A stretch of 64,000 bases of DNA. Origin: Clostridia bacterium. Lineage in GTDB: Bacteria; Bacillota; Clostridia; Oscillospirales; Acutalibacteraceae. Numbering within the stretch: position 1 is the stretch's first letter; each line of letters opens with the position of its first letter. This document shows, piece by piece, positions 15,697 through 24,225 of this stretch. The translations under genes and the position numbers were made by a program. The notes under the pieces were generated by a model. That model did no database searches, was not told where the DNA came from, and was given only the letters and a program-made list of their open reading frames with translations. The DNA is taken from the NCBI GenBank assembly GCA_017467405.1, contig JAFTSH010000001.1, positions 479,542 through 543,541 on the forward strand. Direction: 5' to 3'.

Positions 15697-15720
15697 CCCC
15701 TCCGTGGTTGCACGGAGGGG
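15697..15720 (-). other. 10-bp GC-rich hairpin between PII-like and activase genes
   Basis: Perfect arms 15697-15706 and 15711-15720 with a GTTG loop, 14 bases beyond the stop of the PII-like gene. There is no T-run, so it may be a processing or stabilising hairpin or a weak terminator. Confidence 0.45.
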
Positions 15721-15733
15721 TGTCGTAACGGTG

Positions 15734-16429
15734 TTATATACCCATTACCGAATCAATGGGCAGTGACAGAACGAGGCCTTTTGCAGCGCTGTGCATTCCG
15801 CAGCTTTCACTTATGCTGCGCATAATATTGACCTTGTTTTCGGTCTCGGCAAGAATAAGGACGAACTCCTTTTCCTCCTGAACACCGAGACCCCAAAGAC
15901 CGGGAGCGTCCTCGCTGCCGATACTGCGGCTGTGCATAACGGTACCGCCGCCTGCTCCGGCAGCCCTTGCGGCGTTCATAACTTCTCCGCTGAAGCCTCT
16001 GTTTACTATCGCGGTAACGAGAGCGTAGCTGTTTTCGGCCATTGTATTCGCATCCTTTCGGTTATCGGTGTTGATCGAGCTTTCCTCTGCGGTGTGATTC
16101 ATCATTCGGAGCATATGGTTGCTCGTGCCCGTCAGGGGGATGGTAAACGCGATACCGCTGTTTACCGCGTCAAGGCGAAGCTCGTTGTGAAGCCTTTTGA
16201 GCATTGCGTTGCCGAAGGCACGGGGAACGGTGCTGACGAGCACGCACTTGTCAATGCTTCCGAAGCCGAGGGTATCCATGATCTCGCTCGAAGCGGTACC
16301 CTCTGCGTTGAATCTGTACTGAATGGGAAGTGCGCTCTTCTGAAACATATCCGCGGCGCGGTCGGCCAGCTTGTGGGTGGCGATCAGTATAAGCATCCGA
16401 TAGGACGTCGGCTTTTTATTCTGCTCCAT
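15734..16429 (-). CDS. Tandem PII-like regulatory protein paired with DUF1538
   Basis: Soluble 231-residue protein made of two ferredoxin-like PII-type halves. The second half is clear: ALVTAIVNRGFSGEVMNAARAAGAGGGTVMHSRS resembles the beta1-alpha1-T-loop base of GlnB-like proteins. The first half (MLILIATHKLADRAADMFQ, then SIDKCVLVSTVPRAF) is divergent. The canonical uridylylated tyrosine T-loop is not evident. The gene overlaps the end of the DUF1538 membrane-protein gene by 14 bases, so it very probably gates that transporter, as PII-like proteins do for other membrane partners. The effector (nucleotide, bicarbonate or other) is unknown. Confidence 0.8.
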   Translation of the reverse strand: MEQNKKPTSYRMLILIATHKLADRAADMFQKSALPIQYRFNAEGTASSEIMDTLGFGSIDKCVLVSTVPRAFGNAMLKRLHNELRLDAVNSGIAFTIPLTGTSNHMLRMMNHTAEESSINTDNRKDANTMAENSYALVTAIVNRGFSGEVMNAARAAGAGGGTVMHSRSIGSEDAPGLWGLGVQEEKEFVLILAETENKVNIMRSISESCGMHSAAKGLVLSLPIDSVMGI

Positions 16430-17957
16430 AAAGCGTATCCTCCTCGAGATCTATGATTTCGTCACTGTCATCGGTAATACCGGCGTACAGCATACCCTTC
16501 TCAAGCTTGGCGGTCTTGAATCTGTAAACGAGTCCCATGATCTGAATAGCGATCAGAGGGGTGAGTGCGACGAGTGCCACAACGCCGAAGGCGTCGGTCA
16601 TCAGATTACCGCCCAGAGCCTGACAGGTGCCGATGCTCAGCGGAAGCAGGAAGGTAGAAGTCATCGGTCCGCTCGCAACGCCGCCCGAGTCAAAGGCGAT
16701 ACCCACGAAGATTTTGGGAACGAAGAGGGACATAACCAGCGCGATGACGTATCCGGGAATGATGATCCACTGAATTGGAATTCCGAGCAGTATGCGCAGC
16801 ATCGCAAGACCGATACTGATCGCAACGCCGATCGACATACTGCGGTTCATGGATTTTACCGAAATTGCACCGTCCGTAACGTTTTCGACCTGATGGTTAA
16901 GTACCTGAATGGCAGGCTCGGCCTTTACGATGTAATAACCGATCACCATTCCGATGGGAACGAGTACCCAGTTGTAGGAGAGGGAAGCGAGCTCCTTGCC
17001 GAGCGAGGCACCGACGGGTGCGAAGCCGACGTTGACGCCGCAAAGGAACAGAATAAGTCCGACGCAGGTGTATATCATACCGACCGCAATTCTCTTGAGA
17101 TCGCGCTTGTGATAACGTCGGGTAACAAGCTGAAAGAGTATAAAGACGGCAACGATGGGCAGAAGCGACACGAGTACCTCAAGACCGAAGTCGGGAAGCT
17201 CGGACACGAAAACCTCGGCAACGTCTCTCGTGGTCGAAACCTGCGCAACGTCTGCGAGGGAATAATCCGCCTGAGTCGGCTTGTAAAAGAGTCCGAGAAT
17301 AAGCACGGCGAGAATGGGACCTACGCTCGAAAGCGCGACCAGACCGAAGCTGTCGCTGGCCGAGTTCTTGTCGCTTCTCACCGAGGCGAGACCGACACCG
17401 AGCGCCATAATAAAGGGTACCGTCATGGGGCCGGTGGTAACTCCGCCCGAGTCAAACGCCACCGCGAGGAACTCCTTGGGTACGAAGAAGGAAACCGCGA
17501 TAAGCATAACGTACAAAACGATAAGCAGTCTCGACAGACTGATCTGGAACTTGATCCTGATGATAGCCAGCGCGAGGAAAATACCTACGCCGACCGCAAC
17601 CGTGAGAATAAGAACGAGGTTGGGAATGGAGGGGACCTGCTCGGCAAGCACCTGAAGATCCGGCTCCGATATGGTGATGATAACCCCCATAATAAAGCCG
17701 ATAAACGCGACCAGCCAGGTCATTTTGGTTTTCGAGATCTCAACACCGATGCCTTCGCCGATCGGAGTCATAGCCATTTCGGCACCGAGCTGGAAAAAAC
17801 CCATTCCGACGATCAGCATAACGGCACCGACGAGGAACATGACCATGGTGCCGAGCTCCATCGGGATGAGGAAAATGCTTATAAACAGCATTATTCCGGT
17901 AATAGGAAGAACCGCAGAGAGGGATTCGAGGGTCTTTTCTCTGAGCTTCGGATTCAT
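16416..17957 (-). CDS. DUF1538 membrane transporter (UmpA/UmpB-like fusion)
   Basis: Integral membrane protein of 513 residues with about 12-14 hydrophobic segments arranged as two homologous DUF1538 halves. The repeated signature is visible twice: FDSGGVTTGPMTVPF near residue 180 and FDSGGVASGPMTSTF near 425, each followed by DSFG or TDAFGVVAL. A two-subunit DUF1538 pair (UmpAB) has been reported as a sodium/proton antiporter; applying that here is inference. The start at 17957 is chosen for its RBS (AAAGGCGG and GAAGG upstream). Cotranscribed with the PII-like gene from the promoter at 18028-18056. Confidence 0.85.
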   Translation of the reverse strand: MNPKLREKTLESLSAVLPITGIMLFISIFLIPMELGTMVMFLVGAVMLIVGMGFFQLGAEMAMTPIGEGIGVEISKTKMTWLVAFIGFIMGVIITISEPDLQVLAEQVPSIPNLVLILTVAVGVGIFLALAIIRIKFQISLSRLLIVLYVMLIAVSFFVPKEFLAVAFDSGGVTTGPMTVPFIMALGVGLASVRSDKNSASDSFGLVALSSVGPILAVLILGLFYKPTQADYSLADVAQVSTTRDVAEVFVSELPDFGLEVLVSLLPIVAVFILFQLVTRRYHKRDLKRIAVGMIYTCVGLILFLCGVNVGFAPVGASLGKELASLSYNWVLVPIGMVIGYYIVKAEPAIQVLNHQVENVTDGAISVKSMNRSMSIGVAISIGLAMLRILLGIPIQWIIIPGYVIALVMSLFVPKIFVGIAFDSGGVASGPMTSTFLLPLSIGTCQALGGNLMTDAFGVVALVALTPLIAIQIMGLVYRFKTAKLEKGMLYAGITDDSDEIIDLEEDTLYGAE

Positions 17958-18027
17958 TCCTTCACCGCCTTTCTGTTTTACGTAACGCGGCAGAGCCACC
18001 GTAACCGTTCTGTTGATTATATTCGGT

Positions 18028-18056
18028 ATTCTAACACATTATTGATCTTTTCTCAA
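18028..18056 (-). promoter_or_regulatory. Sigma-A promoter of DUF1538-PII operon
   Basis: Minus strand: -35 TTGAGA (18051-18056), 17-base spacer, -10 TAGAAT (18028-18033). Confidence 0.7.
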
Positions 18057-18249
18057 CGGTTTAAGGGAAATTTATCAGTGATAAAAATTTGAATTTCCGT
18101 GCATCTCAGCCGATTTGCGGCCTTTTGTTTGAGCAACGCGAATCCCTTAACGACACATAAGGCGGTATCGCACGGACGCATATAAATCGTAATACGGAAT
18201 AAAACCTTGACCGACGGCAAAGCGTATCTTCGCATCGTAGAGTTTACGC

Positions 18250-18278
18250 TTGAAATAGGGCGTAATTCTGCGTATAAT
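18250..18278 (+). promoter_or_regulatory. Distal sigma-A promoter of dehydrogenase gene
   Basis: -35 TTGAAA (18250-18255), 17-base spacer, perfect -10 TATAAT (18273-18278). Confidence 0.7.
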
Positions 18279-18294
18279 ATCTTTAATGAATAGG

Positions 18295-18323
18295 TTTACA
18301 TATTCGTTTCGTCGTTCTATAAT
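18295..18323 (+). promoter_or_regulatory. Proximal sigma-A promoter of dehydrogenase gene
   Basis: -35 TTTACA (18295-18300), 17-base spacer, perfect -10 TATAAT (18318-18323), 45 bases downstream of the distal one; a tandem pair. Confidence 0.65.
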
Positions 18324-18389
18324 GTAGATATAAAAGTACGTGCATAAAGCTCGGAGCCGTTTGAGCGGCTCGGAATGTGCAGGTGAAAA

Positions 18390-19535
18390 ATGAAATCTCA
18401 GAAATCTCTTTGTCTGGCGTTGGGGCTCGGAGCGATCGGAAAAGCGGTCACGGGCTACGCCATGACCAAGGCGGGTGTACACGTCACCTATGCCGATATT
18501 GCACAGCAGGCAATAGACAAGGTAAACAGCGACGCAGGCTATCTTCTCGCCACCGCCGATTTTTACAGCGGACGGGTCACCACCGAGTTTATCACGGGCG
18601 TGGATGCCGTTCACGTGGAGTCGGATGAAGCAAAGCAGGCGGCAATAAGTGCCGAATATATCGTTTCGGCAGTAGGGCCAAAGGGTTTCCGCGCGTTGCT
18701 CCCCCGGGTGATCGGTTGGCTTAAAGCCCGCGCTGCCGTCTCATCCGCTCCGCTCTACTACCTGATCTTCGAAAACGATCACGACGCCTTGGGATTACTC
18801 GAGGAGACCGTAAAGGATACCTTCGGAAAACGTCCCGAATGGCTGCATATTTCAAAATGCTCGATCGAGCGGATGTCAAAGCAGACGGAGATCCCCGAGG
18901 TCGGCAGCGTTATAATGGGCGAAACCTTCCTGCCGATAATCGCAGACCGCAAGGAAACCGAGGGCTGCAGCCTCTGCGACCGTCCCGATCTGTTCGAGAG
19001 GGTAGACGACGTTACGGCGTACTACTACCGCAAGCTGCTTACGAACAACCTCGGGCACGCCGTTTTGAGCTACGCAGGTCACCCGAAGGGCTACGCTACC
19101 ACCGTCGAGGCGATGTCCGATCCCGAAATACACGACCTGCTGCAAAGAACGCTGAAGGAATCGGCCGCAGCCGTCTGTGCTCACTGGGGCTTTGAAAGGG
19201 AAGAGATGGACCGCCACCTCGAAACCCTGATGCTCCGCTTCTCAAACCCCGGACTGACCGACGAGCTTTCAAGACTCGGCCGCGATCCGATACGCAAGCT
19301 CTCTTCCGACGAGCGTATAGTATACGCCGTAAGGCTCTGTTACGAGCACTCGATTTGTCCCGACGCTCTGCTTGAAACCCTGCTTCACGCCGTAAGGTAC
19401 ACTAATCCGGCGGTCGAACGTGGGCAGGAGCTGATCGATCTGCGGGAACGGATCGGGGAGGAAGGAATACTCAGAACCGTTTGCGGCGCCGAGGGCAGGT
19501 TTCTTGAGGACGCTCTCCGCGTTGCGGGCAGGTGA
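18390..19535 (+). CDS. Mannitol-1-phosphate 5-dehydrogenase-like polyol dehydrogenase
   Basis: NAD-dependent long-chain polyol dehydrogenase of 381 residues. The N-terminal Rossmann loop reads LALGLGAIGKAV rather than the usual FGAGNIGRG of MtlD, followed by VTYADI. The C-terminal catalytic domain has the signature KLLTNNLGHAVLSYAGHPKGY (catalytic lysine-asparagine-histidine) and fits MtlD length. Substrate could be mannitol-1-phosphate or a related polyol phosphate. AGGTG precedes the ATG at 18390. The next gene, a transaldolase-like aldolase, is 86 bases downstream on the same strand. No PTS genes are nearby, which weakens a strict mannitol assignment. Confidence 0.78.
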   Translation: MKSQKSLCLALGLGAIGKAVTGYAMTKAGVHVTYADIAQQAIDKVNSDAGYLLATADFYSGRVTTEFITGVDAVHVESDEAKQAAISAEYIVSAVGPKGFRALLPRVIGWLKARAAVSSAPLYYLIFENDHDALGLLEETVKDTFGKRPEWLHISKCSIERMSKQTEIPEVGSVIMGETFLPIIADRKETEGCSLCDRPDLFERVDDVTAYYYRKLLTNNLGHAVLSYAGHPKGYATTVEAMSDPEIHDLLQRTLKESAAAVCAHWGFEREEMDRHLETLMLRFSNPGLTDELSRLGRDPIRKLSSDERIVYAVRLCYEHSICPDALLETLLHAVRYTNPAVERGQELIDLRERIGEEGILRTVCGAEGRFLEDALRVAGR

Positions 19536-19539
19536 CGGA

Positions 19540-19569
19540 TTGAGCGAAGCTCAGCCGACACGGTAAAAT
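19540..19569 (+). promoter_or_regulatory. Candidate promoter of transaldolase-like gene
   Basis: -35 TTGAGC (19540-19545), 18-base spacer, -10 TAAAAT (19564-19569). A short CTTATA/TATAAG inverted repeat lies just downstream. Confidence 0.4.
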
Positions 19570-19621
19570 ACGTCAAGGGCTTATATTTAATTATAAGTGC
19601 ATATACAAGGAGGAAAAAACA

Positions 19622-20275
19622 ATGAGCAAGTACAGAATTTTCTTGGACACCGCCAATATCCACGAGATCGAAGACGCCCTCTCCACGGGTATCGTTGACG
19701 GTATTGCCACCAATCCCAATAAGATGTTCCAGGTCGGCAGAAAGTACGCCGACGTTATAAAGGACATCCGTTCGATCTTTGACGGACCGGTTGCCGTCGA
19801 GGCGATCTCCACCACCGCTCCCGAGATAATCGAGGAGGCTCAGCGCCTTTCCGCCATGTCCGAGAATATCGTTATCAAGATCCCCGGAAACAAAGAGGGA
19901 ATCAAGGCCATCACCAAGCTGGTTCCCATGGGAATCACCACCAACTGTACCCTGCTTTTCAATCCCGCACAGGCTCTGGCCGCAGGACTTGCAGGCTCGC
20001 CCTTCATCAGCCCCTTCATCGGCCGTGTGAATGCCTGCGGTATGGACGGTATGCAGCTTTTCAGAGACGTCCGCAAGATGTATGACTTCTACGGCATCAA
20101 CTCGGTCGTTATCGCCGCATCCATCAAGAACATCCACGACGCCGTTCAGGCAGTATGCGCAGGCGCCGATTCACTCGCACTTACCTACGAGATCTTCAAC
20201 CAGATGTTCTCTCACCCCCTCACCGAGCAGGGAATAGAGAAGTTCACCGCCGATTACAAGGCCATCAACGGCTGA
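19622..20275 (+). CDS. Transaldolase / fructose-6-phosphate aldolase family (TalC-like)
   Basis: Schiff-base aldolase of the short (217-residue) transaldolase subfamily, acting in the non-oxidative pentose phosphate pathway or cleaving fructose-6-phosphate. Motifs: FLDTANIHEIEDAL and GIVDGIATNPNKM at the N-terminus, the catalytic lysine in IVIKIPGNKEGIKA, GITTNCTLLFNPAQALAA, and SPFIGRV. The family usually has TTNPS where this has ATNPN. A strong RBS AAGGAGG precedes the ATG. Terminated by a 15-bp hairpin just after the stop. Strong translation signals suggest high expression. Confidence 0.9.
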   Translation: MSKYRIFLDTANIHEIEDALSTGIVDGIATNPNKMFQVGRKYADVIKDIRSIFDGPVAVEAISTTAPEIIEEAQRLSAMSENIVIKIPGNKEGIKAITKLVPMGITTNCTLLFNPAQALAAGLAGSPFISPFIGRVNACGMDGMQLFRDVRKMYDFYGINSVVIAASIKNIHDAVQAVCAGADSLALTYEIFNQMFSHPLTEQGIEKFTADYKAING

Positions 20276-20288
20276 TAAATCCGAAAAC

Positions 20289-20328
20289 AAAAACAGTCTC
20301 CGTTTATATTCCACGGAGACTGTTTTTT
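20289..20328. terminator. Terminator after transaldolase-like gene, bidirectional
   Basis: A 15-bp perfect stem (20289-20303 with 20313-20327), A-tract on one side and T6 on the other. It can also stop the converging gene at 20369-21793. Confidence 0.9.
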
Positions 20329-20368
20329 GCGTTCTTGCCGAACGGGAACGGCTTTATCCGGCCGTTCA

Positions 20369-21793
20369 TCAACCTATTGAGCGGGCGAAATTACGCATAT
20401 ATTCAGGTCTTATATGAGCGTTCCGCTTGAGATAAGATTCAGCTATATCGTCTGCGGCGTATACGTCGGTGAACTCCTTCACGAACTGCGGATCGTATTT
20501 TTGCAGATAGGCGTACGTATTCTCAAAGGCCTCGAAATGCCCCTCTCTGATCATTGCTTTGCAGATTTCGATAAGTGCGTCGTTCTGCTTTTCGTATGAG
20601 TTTATATCCTGCATAAGTATCGCAAACGGAACGCCTTCGTTAAAATAGGCAACCGCGTCGTACTCGTAGCGGTATGCCATCTCGACACCCTCGGCCGAAA
20701 CGCTGTGAAGCTCGCCGCGATCATCCGACGTGCGGTCAAATTCCAGAATTACGCGGTTTCTGAAAAGTATCTCAACCTTCGTCTTTGAATAGACGGTTTT
20801 TTGAGAGTTGAGTGCCGTTTTGCGGCCGAACTGCGTCCAATACAGGTTGCTGTTGATGCTCGGATCCGGCGAATATAAGGCGGTGGAAACGGAGCTTTGG
20901 CGAATGAAATCCGAAACGAATCCCTGAGGCAGCAGCATAACCTTCGGGAACATACAGACGAAAGACAAAAGGGTGACGGCAAAAATCCGGGCAATAAGCA
21001 CCGTAACCGTTCCGGTGGTAAATTTTCCTTCGGGGACGGGATTGGCGACGCTTCCGAGCCGGTTAAAGGTCAGTTTGCGGGGCAAGGCGGGTGCAACCTT
21101 GTAGGATTCCTGTTTTTTTTCAGCGTGAGAATTGAAAATACCGAAGAGAGAAAAAAGGGTGACCCACGTAACAAGGCTGAAAACGATTGAGATCAACTGC
21201 AATTTGTGTTCTGCGGTCGAGGCGTACAAAGAGGGAAGCTCAACGTACTTGGCCGCCATTTTCTCAAGTTCTTCGATTATCGAAGCGTTGCTGACTGCGT
21301 ACCAAACGCAGATACACGCAAGAACGCCGGCACCGATCAGGAGCTTCGTTCCCGCTTTTCCCTTGAAGGTCGGCTGTCCCTTGCAGACGAAACGTTTGGT
21401 AACGTAAAAGATCAGAAACAGTCCCGCCGCTTCAGCAATCAGGGTCGGCACGGCGGAATAAAGCGGATCGGCAAGCTCGAGTAAAAAATGCACTCCGTCG
21501 GTCAGAAGCCTGATTCCCAACACGGAAGGCAGTACTTTTGAGAAAAAGATCTTCAAAAGTTCACCGAGGGTCATCGTCTGACTACGGGATTTGAAAAACA
21601 GGGCAATCAGAAAGGCAGTAACGGTAAAGATGACGAAATTCGAAAGGCTTTCCAGAGCTCCTGCGGTATCAAGTCCGAAGGGCTGAGAGCTGAAGAGCGT
21701 CCAGGTCATAGGCCTCAGCAAAAAGGTCACCGCGTGTAAAAACACGATGTAAAAGAGATATTCAACGTACGCTACTACCGCCTTGCTTTTCAA
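20369..21793 (-). CDS. Unrecognised membrane protein with C-terminal soluble domain
   Basis: I do not recognise this 474-residue protein. Residues 1-260 hold about six hydrophobic segments (VEYLFYIVFLHAVTFLL, FVIFTVTAFLIALFF, AAGLFLIFYVTKRFV, LLIGAGVLACICVWYAV, LISIVFSLVTWVTLFSLF, LIARIFAVTLLSFVCMF). The C-terminal 170 residues are soluble, with RYEYDAVAYFNEGV and repeated alpha-helical segments near the end (NTYAYLQKYDPQFVKEFTDVYAADDIAESYLKR) that may be a TPR-like or ligand module. The start at 21793 follows AGGAGG. It has its own promoter embedded in the alpha-galactosidase terminator. Function cannot be assigned. Confidence 0.65.
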   Translation of the reverse strand: MKSKAVVAYVEYLFYIVFLHAVTFLLRPMTWTLFSSQPFGLDTAGALESLSNFVIFTVTAFLIALFFKSRSQTMTLGELLKIFFSKVLPSVLGIRLLTDGVHFLLELADPLYSAVPTLIAEAAGLFLIFYVTKRFVCKGQPTFKGKAGTKLLIGAGVLACICVWYAVSNASIIEELEKMAAKYVELPSLYASTAEHKLQLISIVFSLVTWVTLFSLFGIFNSHAEKKQESYKVAPALPRKLTFNRLGSVANPVPEGKFTTGTVTVLIARIFAVTLLSFVCMFPKVMLLPQGFVSDFIRQSSVSTALYSPDPSINSNLYWTQFGRKTALNSQKTVYSKTKVEILFRNRVILEFDRTSDDRGELHSVSAEGVEMAYRYEYDAVAYFNEGVPFAILMQDINSYEKQNDALIEICKAMIREGHFEAFENTYAYLQKYDPQFVKEFTDVYAADDIAESYLKRNAHIRPEYMRNFARSIG

Positions 21794-21827
21794 GTTTATC
21801 GCCTCCTGACTTTGATTTCACGGTTAC

Positions 21828-21856
21828 ATTGTAATACAAAATACGGCAAATGTAAA
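21828..21856 (-). promoter_or_regulatory. Promoter of the 474-residue membrane-protein gene
   Basis: Minus strand: -35 TTTACA (21851-21856), 17-base spacer, -10 TACAAT (21828-21833). The -35 sits in the loop and arm of the terminator hairpin at 21842-21871. Confidence 0.55.
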
Positions 21857-21871
21857 TGCACATTTGCCGTA
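21842..21871 (-). terminator. Terminator of alpha-galactosidase gene
   Basis: A 12-bp perfect stem (21842-21853 with 21860-21871), 6-base loop, then TTTTGTATT on the minus strand, 22 bases beyond the stop codon. Confidence 0.85.
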
Positions 21872-21893
21872 AAGTGTCCCGAACGAAAATCGG

Positions 21894-24062
21894 TTATTTG
21901 CGTACCAGATGAAGCGTCATTGCGTAGTTGCCCTGTTCGGAGCTTTCGATCTCTATTCCGCGGCGAAGCTCTTCACCCGAATATTCCTTTCCGCTCAGCA
22001 GATCGGTGTAGACGGCGTTTTGGAGCGCCTTCGAGATCTTCAGCTTGTGTACCGTGCGCCGCGGATCGTCAAAGTTCTGTGCAAAGGTGAGGAGTATTTC
22101 TTTTGAATTCTCGCTTGCAAAGTAATAGCAGTACTTTCCGCACTTGTTGGGATCGAGCAGACGGTAGAGATCGCCCGTCATAATGAGCTTTTCGCAGCGT
22201 CGGAATTCGGCAACCTGCTTTTTGAAGGCCTCCTTGGCGTCATCGCTGACCTTGAAGATGTTGAACTCATATCCGAGCGGGCCGTTGAGTGCCACCCTGA
22301 AGAGGAATTCCCTCATTCGCGGATCCTCGCAGGCATCGTGGTGGTTTGAAACGTGGCAGCTCATTACGGCGGCAGGGTAGCCGAAAGAGCTTCCGTGCTG
22401 GATATAGGTGCGTCTGACCGGTCCGGTGTTGTCGCTTGTCCAGATCTGTGACGAATATTTCATCATTCCGAGATCGTATCTTCCGCCTCCGCCGCTGCAG
22501 TTTTCGATCATTGCGTTGGGGTATTGCTCGTTGAACCATCTGAACAGCTCGTAAACGCCCAGCATATAGCGGTAAGCGACCTCACCCTGACGCTCGGGCG
22601 GCAGAGCAGGGGAGCCCACCTCGCACATATGCCTGTTCATATCCCACTTGAAGTAGTCGATGGGTACACCGTCGAACACCTTTTTGAAGCTTCTCTTGAG
22701 GTATTCGACCACCTCGCCGTTTGCCATGTCAAGCACCAACTGTGAGCGCGAGACCATAAGCTCTCTGCCGGGGGCGCGTATGCACCATTCGGGATGTGCC
22801 CTGAAAAGATCACTGTCGGGGTTTACCATTTCGGGCTCTATCCAGATGCCGAACTTTACACCCTGCGCCTTTACCTCCTCGGCAAATTTTTTGAGTCCCT
22901 CGGGGAAACGGTCGGGGTTTTCGTACCAATCGCCCAGACCGGCGTGGTCGTTGACCCTTTTGCCGAACCATCCGTCGTCCATTACCACCGTATCCATACC
23001 GCATTTTGCGGCTTCGGCGGCAAATTCCGTCATGAGCTTTGCATCAATGTTGAAGTAGAATGCCTCCCAGGAGTTAAGCACGACGGGGCGGTTTTCAAAG
23101 GGCTCGGGCGGGAGAATGTGATTTCTCACAAAGCGGTGCATATTGCGCGATACCTGTCCGATTCCGTCAGAGCTGAAGGACATTACCGCCTCGGGAGAGG
23201 TAAAGCTCTCGCCGGGCTCCAGCAGCCAGTTGAAGCATTCCGAGCCGAGTCCCGTCAGTACGCGGGTCGTGCCGGTCTGATCGGTCTCGATTTCGTTAAG
23301 AAAGCTGCCGCTGTATACGAGGTTGAAGCCGTAAGCGTTGCCCCTTTCCTCTGTAGCCTTGCGGTCGGCTATCATCATAAAGGGGTTGAAATGGTGGCTC
23401 GAAGCACCGCGGCGGCTGAAGATGCTTTGATTTCCGCGCATAACGGGCGTCCTCTGAAGGCTTCTTTCACAGCAGTGTCCGCCGGTAAAGGTGAGAAGAT
23501 CGTAATCCCCCTTGGGAATATCAAGCGCGAGCATCATCGTCTTTTCGAGCCTTACCGCGCAGTCACCCTTGTTTTCGAGAATAAAATAACGCGAAATAAC
23601 GTCGCAGTCCTTGAAAACGGTGTAATAGAGCTTAAGCAGGCATCCGGTCACGTCGTCGTTCAGCGTGAGCTCGAGCGTTTCGGTGTGTCTGTCAGCTTCG
23701 GCAAAGGGGAGACCGGGGAGTGCCTTTCTGCCCCTGAATTTTCTGGCCGAGCGGAAGGTGAAGAGGGTGGTGTCGTTTCCGTTTCCGAGATGGCGCAGCT
23801 TCATCGCAGAGGCTCTGAAATCGCCGCTTCCGAAGAAGGGATATTCCGACATTACCACGTCGGGGAAGTATTCCCAGCCGTATTCCTCATAGTACGGAGC
23901 AAAGGAGTAAAGAGGGCACTTGTATTCGGCGTCCGCCTTGGGCGAGAGCTTGCCGTAATAAAGATGCACGGGATATTTACCGTACTTCATCTCCATTACG
24001 TACATCGTGCGTCTCGTCTTAAGGGTAATGCGGCCTGTCTTTTTGTCGATTTTAATAGGCAT
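21894..24062 (-). CDS. Alpha-galactosidase, glycoside hydrolase family 36
   Basis: Retaining enzyme that removes terminal alpha-galactose from raffinose-type sugars or glycoconjugates. The 722 residues match the full-length GH36 architecture (N-terminal beta-supersandwich, catalytic TIM barrel, C-terminal beta domain). The nucleophile is Asp474 in FKWDMNR and the acid/base Asp544 in WTSDNTGPVRR; WEAFYFN, DDGWFG and GIWIEPEM are also conserved. The start is the ATG at 24062 after AGGTG; the open frame upstream covers the promoter. No signal peptide, so cytoplasmic: its substrate must be imported. No sugar transporter is adjacent. Promoter at 24094-24122. Confidence 0.95.
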   Translation of the reverse strand: MPIKIDKKTGRITLKTRRTMYVMEMKYGKYPVHLYYGKLSPKADAEYKCPLYSFAPYYEEYGWEYFPDVVMSEYPFFGSGDFRASAMKLRHLGNGNDTTLFTFRSARKFRGRKALPGLPFAEADRHTETLELTLNDDVTGCLLKLYYTVFKDCDVISRYFILENKGDCAVRLEKTMMLALDIPKGDYDLLTFTGGHCCERSLQRTPVMRGNQSIFSRRGASSHHFNPFMMIADRKATEERGNAYGFNLVYSGSFLNEIETDQTGTTRVLTGLGSECFNWLLEPGESFTSPEAVMSFSSDGIGQVSRNMHRFVRNHILPPEPFENRPVVLNSWEAFYFNIDAKLMTEFAAEAAKCGMDTVVMDDGWFGKRVNDHAGLGDWYENPDRFPEGLKKFAEEVKAQGVKFGIWIEPEMVNPDSDLFRAHPEWCIRAPGRELMVSRSQLVLDMANGEVVEYLKRSFKKVFDGVPIDYFKWDMNRHMCEVGSPALPPERQGEVAYRYMLGVYELFRWFNEQYPNAMIENCSGGGGRYDLGMMKYSSQIWTSDNTGPVRRTYIQHGSSFGYPAAVMSCHVSNHHDACEDPRMREFLFRVALNGPLGYEFNIFKVSDDAKEAFKKQVAEFRRCEKLIMTGDLYRLLDPNKCGKYCYYFASENSKEILLTFAQNFDDPRRTVHKLKISKALQNAVYTDLLSGKEYSGEELRRGIEIESSEQGNYAMTLHLVRK

Positions 24063-24093
24063 TATTTTCACCTGCTCACGGGTATTTTTAGAA

Positions 24094-24122
24094 ATTGTAA
24101 CACATCCGAAAAAGCCTGTCAA
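24094..24122 (-). promoter_or_regulatory. Sigma-A promoter of alpha-galactosidase gene
   Basis: Minus strand: perfect -35 TTGACA (24117-24122), 17-base spacer, -10 TACAAT (24094-24099). Confidence 0.8.
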
Positions 24123-24164
24123 TCCGACATGAGCCGATAAGTATCCGTCTGAGTACATCTCTTC

Positions 24165-24193
24165 TTGACATTTTACGCCGCTTGCATTAAAAT
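24165..24193 (+). promoter_or_regulatory. Sigma-A promoter of dCMP deaminase gene
   Basis: Perfect -35 TTGACA (24165-24170), 17-base spacer, -10 TAAAAT (24188-24193), 32 bases before the ATG. Confidence 0.8.
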
Positions 24194-24225
24194 CAAATAA
24201 AAAGACAGTAACGGAGGACGGGCAA

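Larger units (their letters stand above)
17958..18389. other. 432-base divergent intergenic region with promoters
   Basis: Holds the DUF1538 promoter (minus) and two tandem promoters for the polyol-phosphate dehydrogenase gene (plus). A 6-bp GC hairpin (18354-18359 with 18366-18371) lies in the plus-strand leader. The stretch 18060-18245 shows nothing I can name. Confidence 0.55.

Noticed and set aside
16893..18092. A 399-codon open frame on the plus strand
   Set aside because: Antisense to the DUF1538 gene; extremely charged composition typical of the complement of a membrane-protein gene.
22794..24140. A 448-codon open frame on the plus strand
   Set aside because: Antisense to the GH36 alpha-galactosidase, whose catalytic residues are intact. 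No recognisable protein features.
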